Translations under genes and position numbers: made by a program
Notes under the pieces: generated by a model
What the model saw: only the letters and a program-made list of their open reading frames with translations
Told to the model about the DNA's origin: nothing
Databases searched by the model: none
Assembly: GCF_014695975.1 (NCBI RefSeq)
Contig: NZ_JACJPI010000059.1
Span: 1-64,000 of the forward strand
DNA length: 64,000 bases
Source: Leptolyngbya sp. FACHB-321
GTDB lineage: Bacteria; Cyanobacteriota; Cyanobacteriia; Leptolyngbyales; Leptolyngbyaceae
Direction of reading: 5' to 3'
Part shown: piece by piece, positions 8,485-18,596 of the stretch
Position numbering within the stretch: position 1 is the first letter of the stretch
Layout of the letters: every line of letters starts with the position of its first letter

Positions 8485-11400
8485 ATGTGTTCCCGTACCG
8501 TTAACGTGCTTTTAGTTGAGGATGATGAAGAGGACTACCTCATCACCCGCAGTTTGCTCTCTCAAATCAAGCCGGTAACGTTTGCTCTCGATTGGGTAGC
8601 CACCTATGAAGCGGCTTTGGAGAGCATTGCCAACCATCAACATGATGTTTATCTAGTGGACTACCGTCTGGGACCGCATGACGGGTTAGAATTCTTGCAA
8701 GCCGCTCTGGCAAATGGTTGCAGAGCGCCAATCATTCTCTTGACTGGGCAGTCGAATGAAGACATCGATTTGGCGGCGATGAAGGCAGGCGCGGCAGACT
8801 ATTTGGTGAAAGGTCAGATTGATGCTTCACTCCTAGAACGATCGATTCGTTATGCGATTGAACGCAACCGCACCTTAGAAGCGTTGCACAAGAGTGAAGC
8901 ACAACTGGATGGCATTTTAGGATCGCTTAAAGACGTGGTCTGGTCTGCGACTGCGCCTAACTTTGAGATGCTCTATATGAGCACTGCGGTGCATACCCTT
9001 TATGGGCGATCGTCCGGTGAATTTGCGGCTAATCCCAACCTCTGGTTTGAAGTGGTGCATCCCGACGATCGCCCTTGGGTCGAGCACGAATCGCAAGCGC
9101 TCTTACACAGCGGTTCTAAAGATCTGGAATATCGCATCCTACAGCCTGATGGCACGCTTCGTTGGGTGCGCGATCGCGCTTATCTAGTCTGCGATGCCGG
9201 TTGGAAGACAACGCGCATCAATGGCATCATCACGGACATCACTGAGAGAAAACAGGCAGAGGTCGCCCTAAAGCAGGCTATGCATAAAAACAGTCAGCTT
9301 GCGGCGGCAATCTCTCACATTGGCACAGGTGTGACGCTGAGTGATCCAACGTTACCCGACAACCCGGTCATCTTTGTGAACCCTGGCTTTACAGCCATCA
9401 CGGGTTATACAGCCGAAGTAGCCCTGGGAAAAAACTGTCGCTTTCTACAAGGTCCAGAGACAGACCCCAGCACGACCAATAAACTACGACAGGCGATCGC
9501 CCAACGCCAGTCCTTTACAGGCACGCTGCTCAACTATCGTCAGGATGGCACTCCGTTTTGGAACGAGTTGACGCTTAACCCAGTCTTTGGTGACGACGGC
9601 ACGCTGATTAACTTTGTGGGTTTGCAAACGGATGTCACTGCCCGCAAACAGGCTGAAGCAGCCCTTGAGCGCCTGCGCCGCCAGAACGAGCTAGTCTTAA
9701 ACTCGGCTGGAGAAGGCATTTATGGTCTGGATTTAGAGGGAAAGCTCACCTTTATTAACCCGGTCGCCGCCCAAATGCTGGGTTGGGACGCTGACGCACT
9801 GATTGGCAAACTTATCCCTGGTTTTGTGCATTCGTCGCAGCCGAAGGGAACGCTGCACTGGCAACCAGGTTCGATCGATTCAGCCGCTGACCAATGTTTC
9901 CTCCATCACGTTAGAGAGGAGGTGTTCTGGCGCAAGGATGGCTCCAGCTTTTTGGTGGAATACATCAGCACACCAATTCTAGAGCATGGGACGTTAATTG
10001 GAACGGTCGTGACCTTTCAGGACATTACGTATCGGCGACAGGCAGAAGCGGCGCTGCGGGAGAGCGAGGAGCGCTATGCCATTGCGGTGCAAGGTGCCAA
10101 AGATGGACTGTGGGATTGGAACTTGAAAACCAATCAGGTATATTTTTCGCCCCGATGGAAGTCAATGTTGGGCTGCGAAGAAGACCAAATCGGCAGTAGT
10201 CTAGATGACTGGTTTAACCGGATTCATCCAGAAGATTTTGAGCACGTGCAAGCGGCGTTGCTGGCTCACTTCGCGACTCAGACACCTGACTTTGAAAGTG
10301 AGCACCGGATGCTGCACCAGGATGATACTTACCGATGGGTACTCTGTCGTGGGTTAGCAGTGCACGACGACGATGGTAAAGCAGTGCGAATTGCAGGTTC
10401 CTTGACGGATATCACCAGCCGTAAGCGGACCGAAAAGCAACTACTGCATGATGCACTGCATGATGCACTAACTGACCTAGCAAACCGCGCCCTGTTTATG
10501 GATCGATTAGAACGGGCGATCGAACGGGGCAAACGCCATGAGCAGTACTTGTTCGCCGTCCTTTTTCTGGATCTAGATCGCTTCAAGCGGGTGAACGACA
10601 GCCTGGGTCACGTGATTGGTAATCAGCTTTTGATTGCGATCGCGCGGCGGCTACAACTCTGTGTGCGGTTAGAAGACACGGTAGCCCGTTTGGGCGGCGA
10701 CGAGTTTGTTATTTTGCTAGAGGGCATTGAGAGTGCGAGTGATGCGACACGGGTAGCAGAGCGTATTCAAATGGAACTGGCACAACCGTTTCACTTAAGT
10801 GGGCACGAAATGTTTGCCACTACCAGCATTGGCATTGCACTAAGTGCAACAGGTTATAAGCAACCAGAAGAGATTTTGCGTGATGCCGATGTTGCAATGT
10901 ATCGTGCCAAAGCATTGGGCAAGTCTCGCTATGAAATGTTTGATACAAGTATGCACGCGCAAGCAGTCGCACTCCTGCAACTTGAGACTGACCTCCGCCA
11001 CGCGATCGAACGCCAGGAGTTTGAACTGCACTACCAACCGATCGTCTCGCTTAAAAACAAACAGTTGGTTGGGTTTGAGGCACTAGTGCGCTGGCGGCAT
11101 CCGCAACGAGGACTGGTTTCGCCAGGAGAGTTTATTCCAGCCGCAGAAGATACTGGTTTGATCGTGCCCCTTGGGTGGTGGGTTTTACAAGAAGCCTGTC
11201 GTCAAATGCAGGTTTGGCAGCAGCAGTTTGCGGTCAAACGTTCTCTTAGTATGAGTGTGAACTTGTCTGGTAAGCAATTGACGCAACCAGATGCGGTGGA
11301 GCGCGTCAAGCAAAGCTTGCAGACAACCGGTCTTCATCCCAGCAGCTTAAAGCTGGAACTGACGGAAAGTTCCCTGATGGAGCATGCCGAATCGACAATC

Positions 11401-11787
11401 ACCATGCTGCAACAGCTTAAAACCTTGGGCGTTCAGCTAGCGATCGATGATTTTGGGACGGGTTATTCCTCCCTCAGTTACCTCTATCGGTTTCCTGTAG
11501 ACACCCTCAAAATTGATCGATCGTTTATCAACAAAATGGATGTTGAGCTGGAGAAGCTAGAACTGGTGCGAACCATTGCCACCCTTTCCTGGAATTTAAG
11601 TATGGATGTCGTCGCCGAAGGCATCGAAACCCAGCAACAACTCTCACATCTCAAAGCCTTGGGCTGTGAGTACGGTCAAGGCTATCTCTTTTCTAGACCT
11701 GTCGATGCGATCGCCACAGAAAAGCTCATTGCAGAACACGCCCAGCGCGAGCAACACGAAGCGATGAAAGCGTGCAAATTTGCTTAA
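8485..11787 (+). CDS. REC-PAS-LOV-PAS-PAS-GGDEF-EAL cyclic-di-GMP enzyme
   Basis: A 1,100-residue cytoplasmic signalling protein. Residues 5-130 are a receiver domain with phospho-acceptor D59. A PAS domain follows (about 140-260). Residues about 265-390 look like a LOV domain: GKNCRFLQGPETDP with the candidate flavin cysteine C318, then NYRQDGTPFWNEL and FVGLQTDVT. Two more PAS units precede a diguanylate cyclase domain with intact GGDEF (737-741) and an RxxD inhibitory site (R728-D731) five residues before it. The EAL phosphodiesterase domain is intact too (E865-L867, DDFGTGYSS, AEGIET). Both synthesis and breakdown of cyclic-di-GMP are therefore possible, perhaps switched by blue light and phosphorylation. 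The kinase/regulator pair downstream is on the same strand. Confidence 0.95.
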   Translation: MCSRTVNVLLVEDDEEDYLITRSLLSQIKPVTFALDWVATYEAALESIANHQHDVYLVDYRLGPHDGLEFLQAALANGCRAPIILLTGQSNEDIDLAAMKAGAADYLVKGQIDASLLERSIRYAIERNRTLEALHKSEAQLDGILGSLKDVVWSATAPNFEMLYMSTAVHTLYGRSSGEFAANPNLWFEVVHPDDRPWVEHESQALLHSGSKDLEYRILQPDGTLRWVRDRAYLVCDAGWKTTRINGIITDITERKQAEVALKQAMHKNSQLAAAISHIGTGVTLSDPTLPDNPVIFVNPGFTAITGYTAEVALGKNCRFLQGPETDPSTTNKLRQAIAQRQSFTGTLLNYRQDGTPFWNELTLNPVFGDDGTLINFVGLQTDVTARKQAEAALERLRRQNELVLNSAGEGIYGLDLEGKLTFINPVAAQMLGWDADALIGKLIPGFVHSSQPKGTLHWQPGSIDSAADQCFLHHVREEVFWRKDGSSFLVEYISTPILEHGTLIGTVVTFQDITYRRQAEAALRESEERYAIAVQGAKDGLWDWNLKTNQVYFSPRWKSMLGCEEDQIGSSLDDWFNRIHPEDFEHVQAALLAHFATQTPDFESEHRMLHQDDTYRWVLCRGLAVHDDDGKAVRIAGSLTDITSRKRTEKQLLHDALHDALTDLANRALFMDRLERAIERGKRHEQYLFAVLFLDLDRFKRVNDSLGHVIGNQLLIAIARRLQLCVRLEDTVARLGGDEFVILLEGIESASDATRVAERIQMELAQPFHLSGHEMFATTSIGIALSATGYKQPEEILRDADVAMYRAKALGKSRYEMFDTSMHAQAVALLQLETDLRHAIERQEFELHYQPIVSLKNKQLVGFEALVRWRHPQRGLVSPGEFIPAAEDTGLIVPLGWWVLQEACRQMQVWQQQFAVKRSLSMSVNLSGKQLTQPDAVERVKQSLQTTGLHPSSLKLELTESSLMEHAESTITMLQQLKTLGVQLAIDDFGTGYSSLSYLYRFPVDTLKIDRSFINKMDVELEKLELVRTIATLSWNLSMDVVAEGIETQQQLSHLKALGCEYGQGYLFSRPVDAIATEKLIAEHAQREQHEAMKACKFA

Positions 11788-11913
11788 AACGTCAACGGCA
11801 TATCAGTCCCCTTTTGAAACCCACACAGTGAAACCCATCCAGTTCAGCACATCAGCTTCCCTCTATCTCTACCACCCAGATCTACTACCGCACACGCTTT
11901 AAAGGGAACTTCA

Positions 11914-13125
11914 GTGATACCTTCAAGTTCAGAGCACGACAACGCTATCCCAGCCGATCAGCAATCGCGGGCATTCTTACGAGCATCCCTAGCTTATACC
12001 CAAAGCATCTTTGAAACAGTGCGAGAACCACTCGTGGTATTGGATGCTGAGTTGCGTGTGAAAACAGTCAATCATTCGTTTTATCAGACTTTCCAAGTGT
12101 CTCCCGCTGAGACCTACGATCGCTTGTTTCACGACTTGGGTAACGGTCAGTGGAACATTCCCTCCCTGCACACTCTGCTAAAGACTGTCCTGTCAGAGAA
12201 TACGCCCTTTGAAAACTTTGAAGTCGAGCATGAGTTTCAGCAGATTGGACGCAGGACAATGCTGGTCAACGCACGTCAGATTTTTCAGGACACGGCTCAA
12301 AGCTGCCTTATTCTGCTGGCGATCGAGGACATTACCGAGCGCAAACAGACCGAAGAGACGTTAAGGCAATTTACTGCCCGACTGGAGCAGAGCAATCGGG
12401 AACTGCAAGATTTTGCGTCGGTTGCCTCTCACGACCTGCAAGAGCCGCTCCGCAAAATTCAAGCCTTTGGCGATCTCCTTACCAGCGAATTTGGTTCCTG
12501 TTTACCCGAAACAGGGCAACAATACCTGCAACGTATGCAAAACGCGGCAGCTCGAATGCAAACGTTGATCAACGACTTGTTAGCTTTCTCGCGCATTACT
12601 ACCAAAGCACAGCCCTTTGTCCCCGTTGCTTTAACTAAAATTGCTCAAGAAGTCTTGTCAGATTTAGAAGTACAGATTCAGCGCGTTGGCGGACATGTTG
12701 ACATTGGATCACTACCCACCATTGATGCTGATCCGCTCCAAATGCGGCAACTATTGCAAAACTTGATCAGCAACTCGCTTAAGTTCCACCAGCCCGATGT
12801 GCAGCCTCTCATTACCCTTCAGGCGCAAACGCTCAAGCGACAAGATGCTGCGAACGACAAAGCACCCGTCTCTGAAATCTGTCAAATTCAGGTTTCAGAT
12901 AACGGTATTGGCTTTGAAGAAAAGTATCTAGACCGCATCTTCACTGTGTTTCAACGGTTACACTACCGGAATGAATATGAAGGCACCGGAGTTGGTTTGG
13001 CTATTTGCCGTAAGATCGCTGAACGCCACGGCGGGAGTATTACCGCAACCAGTAAACTAGGAAAAGGCGCAACATTCATTGTTACCCTACCGCTACAGCA
13101 ATCCCCCACACTTGTTCTACCGTGA
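11914..13125 (+). CDS. PAS-containing sensor histidine kinase
   Basis: A 403-residue kinase starting at GTG 11914, the only start that keeps the N-terminal PAS-like region. The order is PAS (about 20-145, ending DITERKQTEE), then a dimerisation/H-box FASVASHDLQEPLRK with phospho-acceptor H173, then the ATPase lid motifs NLISNSLKFH (N box), DNGIGF (G1) and GTGVGLAICRKI (G2). No membrane segment is visible, so it is a soluble kinase. The H-box form (SHDLQEPLRK) is that of phytochrome-type and related kinases. Its stop overlaps the start of the response regulator by four bases (TGA within GTGA). This indicates translational coupling and a cognate pair. Confidence 0.95.
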   Translation: MIPSSSEHDNAIPADQQSRAFLRASLAYTQSIFETVREPLVVLDAELRVKTVNHSFYQTFQVSPAETYDRLFHDLGNGQWNIPSLHTLLKTVLSENTPFENFEVEHEFQQIGRRTMLVNARQIFQDTAQSCLILLAIEDITERKQTEETLRQFTARLEQSNRELQDFASVASHDLQEPLRKIQAFGDLLTSEFGSCLPETGQQYLQRMQNAAARMQTLINDLLAFSRITTKAQPFVPVALTKIAQEVLSDLEVQIQRVGGHVDIGSLPTIDADPLQMRQLLQNLISNSLKFHQPDVQPLITLQAQTLKRQDAANDKAPVSEICQIQVSDNGIGFEEKYLDRIFTVFQRLHYRNEYEGTGVGLAICRKIAERHGGSITATSKLGKGATFIVTLPLQQSPTLVLP

Positions 13126-13583
13126 GTAATTCTGGCAGACCGATTATTATTCTGATGGCTGATGATGATGAGGAAGACCTCATGTTGGCAAGGAGTGCTT
13201 TAGCCGCTTGTCGTTTAGCCAATGATTTACACTGCGTGAGAAACGGGGAAGAATTGCTGGATTATTTATATCGACGGGGTGAATATAGTGATCTCAAGCA
13301 TTCACCGCGACCTGGTTTGATTTTGCTTGATCTAAATATGCCTCGTAAAGATGGACGTGAAGCGCTGAAAGAAATTAAAGCTGATCCAGATCTGCGGCAA
13401 ATTCCGATCGTGATCTTAACAACCTCGAAAGCTGAAGAAGATATTTACCGCACCTATGATCTGGGCGCTAACTCGTACATCACAAAACCAGTCATGTTTA
13501 ATTCCTTAGTAGAAGTAATGCAGAGCTTGGGCAAGTACTGGTTTGAAATTGTTGACCTACCAGTCGGTAGCTCGAACGATTAG
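13122..13583 (+). CDS. Rcp1-type single-domain response regulator
   Basis: A 153-residue receiver with no output domain. It shows the acidic pocket ADDDEED near residue 14, the phosphorylation site LLDLNMPRKDG (D70), the TTSKAEED loop and the conserved lysine in ITKP. The GEELLDYLYRRGEY segment is characteristic of Rcp1-like partners of phytochrome-type kinases. GTG 13122 overlaps the kinase stop codon, so the two are almost certainly made together and the kinase should phosphorylate this protein. With no effector domain it probably acts by protein contact or as a phosphate relay. The receiver domain of the GGDEF/EAL protein in the same cluster is one possible relay partner, which is inference from position. 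Confidence 0.95.
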   Translation: MSNSGRPIIILMADDDEEDLMLARSALAACRLANDLHCVRNGEELLDYLYRRGEYSDLKHSPRPGLILLDLNMPRKDGREALKEIKADPDLRQIPIVILTTSKAEEDIYRTYDLGANSYITKPVMFNSLVEVMQSLGKYWFEIVDLPVGSSND

Positions 13584-14044
13584 GTGAGCAACCAAGTGGT
13601 TGAATACTCTCGCCTAAGTGCTTTGCACACGCTTTGCGAACGCAATGTCTTCAACTTCTTGGTCAATCAATTGGCTGGCTTAATCGCTTATACCGACCAA
13701 GAGAAGAAGCCCTCCTGAGATCTAGAGTACAAAGGCTTGCCTGAGCCGCCTCTTTCTAACCTCGTCGAACTCGCGTTGATCATAGTTTGATTCAGGTTCA
13801 AATCTCAGTCTGAGTCTTAATCTAAGACCGATGCTTGAAGGCTGGTGTGTGCTTTGAAACGGTTTCTCAGCAGGGTTTTGAGCTGAAGTCACCTCTTGCT
13901 GTCGATCGCCTAAAAAGGTCGATCGATGATACAATTTAGAGGTACAAGTGATCGCATCTCTACTGGTGCGACCGTCGCCTCTTGGGTTGCGTTTAGAGTC
14001 GCTCCCACAGTGGGTACCAGCTTGCGTTTTGGAGCTTTTCGCAT
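13584..14044. other. intergenic region upstream of gyrA
   Basis: There is no convincing gene in 460 bp. A TACAAT hexamer at about 13929, in GATGATACAATTTAGAGG, could be a -10 element for gyrA, but no -35 at a good distance is visible. The plus-strand frame at 13948-14163 runs into gyrA in another frame and is not credible. Confidence 0.4.
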
Positions 14045-16702
14045 ATGACTTTTTCCCAGGATACCCCCAACGATCGGATTGTTCCTACCGACTTGCGGAA
14101 CGAAATGTCACGATCGTACCTGGAATACGCGATGAGCGTCATCGTGGGTCGGGCACTTCCTGATGCGCGCGATGGTTTGAAACCAGTGCATCGTCGCATT
14201 CTTTATGCCATGCACGAGTTGGGTTTGTCGCCCGATCGTCCTTTTCGTAAGTGCGCTCGCGTTGTTGGGGATGTCATTGGTAAGTACCACCCTCACGGCG
14301 ATACAGCGGTGTATGACGCATTGGTGCGGATGGCGCAAGATTTTTCGATGCGATCGCCCCTCATCAACGGGCACGGTAACTTTGGTTCTGTAGATAATGA
14401 TCCGCCTGCAGCGATGCGATATACCGAGTGTCGCTTGCAGTCGCTCACGACCGATGCCCTGCTGCAAGATATTGAAGCCGAAACCGTTGACTTTGGCGCA
14501 AACTACGACGGGTCGCAGCAAGAACCGCTGGTCATGCCTGCCCGCATTCCACAACTGCTGCTGAATGGGTCGTCGGGTATTGCAGTCGGCATGGCGACTA
14601 ACATTCCGCCGCATAACCTGGGCGAACTGATCGATGGTCTCACTGCGCTGATTCAAAATCCTGATCTGACGGATCTGGAGTTGATGCAGTACATCCCCGG
14701 TCCCGATTTCCCTACAGGGGCACAGATTCTCGGTAGAACTGGGATTCGTGAAGCCTATACTACTGGGCGTGGCTCCATCATCATGCGGGGTGTAGCACAG
14801 ATTGAAACGATCGAGCATCGTGGTCGCCCCGATCGTGAAGCCATCATCATCACCGAGTTGCCCTATCAGACGAACAAAGCTGCGCTGATCGAAAAAATCG
14901 CTGAGATGGTGAATGAGCAGCGGCTAGAAGGCATTTCGGATATTCGGGACGAGAGCGATCGTGATGGGATGCGGATCGTCATTGAACTGAAGCGCGATGC
15001 CTATCCCCGCGTCGTACTCAACAACCTCTACAAGCAAACACCGCTACAGGCAAACTTTGGCGCGAATATGCTGGCGCTCGTTAACCGCGAGCCGCAGTTG
15101 TTGACGCTAAAACATTTCCTGGAAGTGTTTCTTGACTTCCGCATCGAAGCGATTACACGACGTACCCGCTATTACCTGCGTAAAGCCGAAGAGCGCGATC
15201 ACCTCTTGCAAGGGTTGCTAATTGCACTGAGCAATCTGGATGGCATCATCAACCTGATTCGCCATGCTGCGGATGCACCGACCGCAAAGCAAGAACTGAT
15301 CGACACTTACGGACTCTCAGAACCACAGGCAGATGCCATTCTGCAAATGCAGCTTCGCCGTCTGACCGCGCTAGAAGCCGAAAAAATTCAACGCGAACAT
15401 GAAGATTTGCAAGTTCAGATTACCGATCTGCGCGACATTTTGGCACGGCGTGAACGCATTCTCGAGATTATCGTCACTGAAATCACTGAGATTCGTGCTA
15501 AGCACGCCACGCCACGCCGCACCATTATTGAACAATCGGAAGACGAACTGGGCGACATTGACCTCATTGCGAACGAGAGAGCCGTCATCCTGCTGACGGA
15601 GCAGGGCTACCTCAAGCGGATGCCTGTGAACACGTTTGAATCCCAAAGCCGTGCTACTCGGGGTAAAGCGGGTGCCCGCATGAAGGAAGATGACGGGGTA
15701 GAGCATTTTCTCACCTGCTGCGACCACGATAGTGTGCTGTTTTTCAGCGATCGAGGTGTTGTCTATGCCCTCAAGGCATATCAGATTCCTGTCGGGTCAC
15801 GCACTTCACGGGGTACGCCAATTGTACAAATGCTGCCCATTCCCCGTGAGGAGAAAATCACTGCGTTTATCCCCGTTACCGAGTTTAGCGCTGACGAATA
15901 TCTGGTAATGTTGACTCGCAACGGCTACATCAAAAAAACCGCGCTGACTGCTTTCAGTAATATTCGCGCCAATGGACTCATTGCGATCTCGCTGGAAGAT
16001 GGCGATGAACTTCGCTGGGTGCGGCGTGCACGGGTTGATGACAGCATTATTATTGGCTCTAGCTTGGGACGATCGATTCATTTTCGTGCGAACCATGAGC
16101 AGTTACGTCCTTTAGGACGGGCAACGCGGGGCGTACGCTCGATGTCGCTGCGCGAGGGCGACCGCCTCATAGGAATGGACATCTTACCCAGTCAAATTGT
16201 GGCGGATCTGGCGCAAGTGCTGGAATCGGCTGTGGAGCCAGAGGTTGAGGAACTTAATAGCGAATTAAACGGCGAACTGGTTGAAACTGGCGAAGCTGGG
16301 GAAGTTGACCAACCCCTAGCAGCCAGCAGCCAAATGGGTCCTTGGATTCTAGTCGTGACAATGGGCGGCTACGGTAAGCGGGTGCCAGTAGCACAGTTCC
16401 GTCTGCAAAACCGTGCAGGCATGGGTTTAGTTGCCACTAAGTTCCGCAAAAAGGGCGATCGCCTCGCTGCACTGCATATCGTTAATGAAGGTGCAGAACT
16501 AATGATGGTCACGAATCGGGGCATCATTATTCGCCAGTCGGTTAATGCTATTTCGTCTCAATCACGATCGGCTACAGGTGTGCGAGTACAGCGGCTCGAT
16601 GAGGACGACGCGATCGCAGCCGTTGCGCTTGTACCGCTTTCTACTGGGGAAGACATTGCACTTCCTGATGAAGCTGTAGATGAGGAGCAAGCAGCAGAAT
16701 AG
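14045..16702 (+). CDS. gyrA: DNA gyrase subunit A
   Basis: An 885-residue GyrA, the breakage-reunion subunit that with GyrB introduces negative supercoils using ATP. The N-terminus carries [33 protein letters not shown] and AAMRYTE, with the DNA-linking tyrosine at Y126. The C-terminal half has the repeated blades of the DNA-wrapping beta-pinwheel (for example [10 protein letters not shown]). A GyrA-box-like segment RATRGKAG is near residue 540. The quinolone-resistance region is the ordinary one, with no obvious change. GGAG lies about ten bases before ATG 14045. The acidic tail ending EEQAAE is normal. It is a single, complete gene. Confidence 0.97.
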   Translation: MTFSQDTPNDRIVPTDLRNEMSRSYLEYAMSVIVGRALPDARDGLKPVHRRILYAMHELGLSPDRPFRKCARVVGDVIGKYHPHGDTAVYDALVRMAQDFSMRSPLINGHGNFGSVDNDPPAAMRYTECRLQSLTTDALLQDIEAETVDFGANYDGSQQEPLVMPARIPQLLLNGSSGIAVGMATNIPPHNLGELIDGLTALIQNPDLTDLELMQYIPGPDFPTGAQILGRTGIREAYTTGRGSIIMRGVAQIETIEHRGRPDREAIIITELPYQTNKAALIEKIAEMVNEQRLEGISDIRDESDRDGMRIVIELKRDAYPRVVLNNLYKQTPLQANFGANMLALVNREPQLLTLKHFLEVFLDFRIEAITRRTRYYLRKAEERDHLLQGLLIALSNLDGIINLIRHAADAPTAKQELIDTYGLSEPQADAILQMQLRRLTALEAEKIQREHEDLQVQITDLRDILARRERILEIIVTEITEIRAKHATPRRTIIEQSEDELGDIDLIANERAVILLTEQGYLKRMPVNTFESQSRATRGKAGARMKEDDGVEHFLTCCDHDSVLFFSDRGVVYALKAYQIPVGSRTSRGTPIVQMLPIPREEKITAFIPVTEFSADEYLVMLTRNGYIKKTALTAFSNIRANGLIAISLEDGDELRWVRRARVDDSIIIGSSLGRSIHFRANHEQLRPLGRATRGVRSMSLREGDRLIGMDILPSQIVADLAQVLESAVEPEVEELNSELNGELVETGEAGEVDQPLAASSQMGPWILVVTMGGYGKRVPVAQFRLQNRAGMGLVATKFRKKGDRLAALHIVNEGAELMMVTNRGIIIRQSVNAISSQSRSATGVRVQRLDEDDAIAAVALVPLSTGEDIALPDEAVDEEQAAE

Positions 16703-16968
16703 AAGCGTTGTAGCCATTAACGGAGCAAGTAAAAGACTGAGGCTGGTGAATTAAGTCATCTGTAGACCTTACAGGTTAGAAGGGCAAGGGTCTTTGGCAT
16801 AGTAATGCTAAGTCAAGGCTGTGTTCTTAGATAAAATTGCCTTCACTTAATCTGTGTCCCGTTAGCCCTTTATGCCAGAATTGTCAGCGTTCTGACAGAA
16901 GCGTTGGTATTCTGAATGTTCAACTGATAGTTGCAAGCTGACTTACTCAATCCAGCATCTCAAACTTT

Positions 16969-18333
16969 ATGCCAACGCTGTTGGTTAAGAACATTCATAC
17001 TCTAGTCACGATGGATGCAGCGCGGCAGGAGCTTCGCAATGCAGCCATCTTTGTGCACGATAATGTGATTGAGCAAGTGGGGACAACAGCAGCATTACCC
17101 CAGACCGCCGACGAAGTTCTGGACTTGCAGGGGCGACACGTTGTTTTGCCTGGTTTGGTGAACACGCATCACCACTTCTACCAAACGCTGACACGGGTTG
17201 TGCCAGCGGCACAGAATTGCAGTCTTTTTAACTGGCTGCAAACGCTGTATCCCTTCTGGGCACGGCTCACAGCACAAGGGGTTTACATTAGTGCTCAGAT
17301 GGCGGCAGCAGAACTCATGCTGTCGGGTTGCACTACTGCCAGTGACCATCTTTATCTGTATCCCAATGACTGCACATTGGATGATGAAATTGAGGCAATG
17401 CAGGCGATCGGGCTACGGTTTCATGCCAGCCGCGGCAGTATGAGCGTGGGCGAAAGCCTCGGAGGCTTGCCGCCTGATTCATTAGTAGAGCAAGAAGACG
17501 TCATCCTTAAAGACTCGCAGCGGTTGATTGAGCAGTATCACGACAACTCACGCCACTCAATGCTACGGTTGACGCTGGCTCCCTGTTCACCGTTTAGCGT
17601 GTCACAGGATCTCATGCGCGAATCAGCCAAACTGGCACGATCGTACGACGGTGTGCGCTTGCATACCCATCTAGCAGAAAACAAGTCGGATGTCAGCTAC
17701 AGCCTGGAAAATTTTGGCATGATTCCAGGCGACTATGCAGAGTCAGTGGGCTGGCTGGGTGAGGATGTGTGGCACGCCCATTGCGTTCAACTGAGTGACG
17801 ACTCTATCCAGAAATTTGGCAGAACTGGCACAGGCGTGGCGCACTGTCCCTGTAGCAATATGCGCCTTGCTAGCGGTATTGCCCCCGTCCGCAAACTGTT
17901 GGATCACAATGTCCCGGTTGGCATTGGTGCCGATGGTTCCGCTTCTAACGACACTAGCAATTTGCTGCAAGAAGCCCGCCTTGCTTTTCTGTTAGCCCGC
18001 GTCCGCGATTGCGACCCCACTGCAATGTCAGCACGGGAAATTTTAGCAGTGGCGACCCTGGGTGGTGCCAGAGTGCTGGGTCGAGATGATATTGGCGCGA
18101 TCGCCCCTGGTATGTCCGCCGATTTTATTGCCGTTAATGTCGATCGACATCCTTTTGCAGGGGCACATCATGACATCGTAGCGGCACTAATTTTCTGTCA
18201 AGTTAACTCCGTAGATTACAGCTTTATCAATGGTAAAAAGGTTGTCGATCAAGGGCAACTTACGACTATTGAACTGCCCACACTGGTGGAAAAACACAAC
18301 CGAATTGCCCATCAACTGTTAAACCCTACGTAA
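16969..18333 (+). CDS. 8-oxoguanine deaminase-like amidohydrolase
   Basis: A 454-residue metal-dependent hydrolase of the AtzB/TrzN branch of the amidohydrolase superfamily. Metal-binding features are the GLVNTHHHF motif in strand 1, HTHLAE in the middle, HAHCVQL and the late GIGADGSASND with its aspartate. The segment NTHHHFYQTLTR with SLFNWLQTLYPFW fits 8-oxoguanine deaminases, which hydrolyse 8-oxoguanine to urate and ammonia. Older annotations call the same family hydroxydechloroatrazine ethylaminohydrolase. ATG 16969 begins directly at the MPTLLVKN strand typical of the fold. The role would be salvage or removal of damaged purines in the cytoplasm. The superfamily call is very strong; the substrate call is by resemblance. 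Confidence 0.9.
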   Translation: MPTLLVKNIHTLVTMDAARQELRNAAIFVHDNVIEQVGTTAALPQTADEVLDLQGRHVVLPGLVNTHHHFYQTLTRVVPAAQNCSLFNWLQTLYPFWARLTAQGVYISAQMAAAELMLSGCTTASDHLYLYPNDCTLDDEIEAMQAIGLRFHASRGSMSVGESLGGLPPDSLVEQEDVILKDSQRLIEQYHDNSRHSMLRLTLAPCSPFSVSQDLMRESAKLARSYDGVRLHTHLAENKSDVSYSLENFGMIPGDYAESVGWLGEDVWHAHCVQLSDDSIQKFGRTGTGVAHCPCSNMRLASGIAPVRKLLDHNVPVGIGADGSASNDTSNLLQEARLAFLLARVRDCDPTAMSAREILAVATLGGARVLGRDDIGAIAPGMSADFIAVNVDRHPFAGAHHDIVAALIFCQVNSVDYSFINGKKVVDQGQLTTIELPTLVEKHNRIAHQLLNPT

Positions 18334-18596
18334 AAGTAAGTAGGTAGCGTAGGTTAGAGATCTAGCGCGCTAGCGAGCGATCGAGATGCTGAAGCAAGCC
18401 CTATACGACGTTTTACACAGTTTTAGGGGTTGCTTAAACAGTCTCTTCCTTAAAGATTGGATAAGGGAACGAGCCCTCAATGCAAAGATTGAGTGATCAA
18501 AGCTTTTAATCCGAGCGAAAAATAATTATATACCTATAAGGTAGCGGTGAGTATGCAGGACGTTCAGGCATACGTTTGTTTTTTAAGGAAAAGCAG

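Noticed and set aside
13948-14163. Plus-strand frame of 71 codons running into gyrA
   Set aside because: It overlaps gyrA in another frame and has no recognisable content.
14108-14818. Minus-strand frame of 236 codons inside gyrA
   Set aside because: Shadow of the highly conserved N-terminus of GyrA.
18362-18373. Palindrome CTAGCGCGCTAG as an operator
   Set aside because: Short and GC-rich in a genome full of iterated palindromes; it is not near a promoter that I can support.
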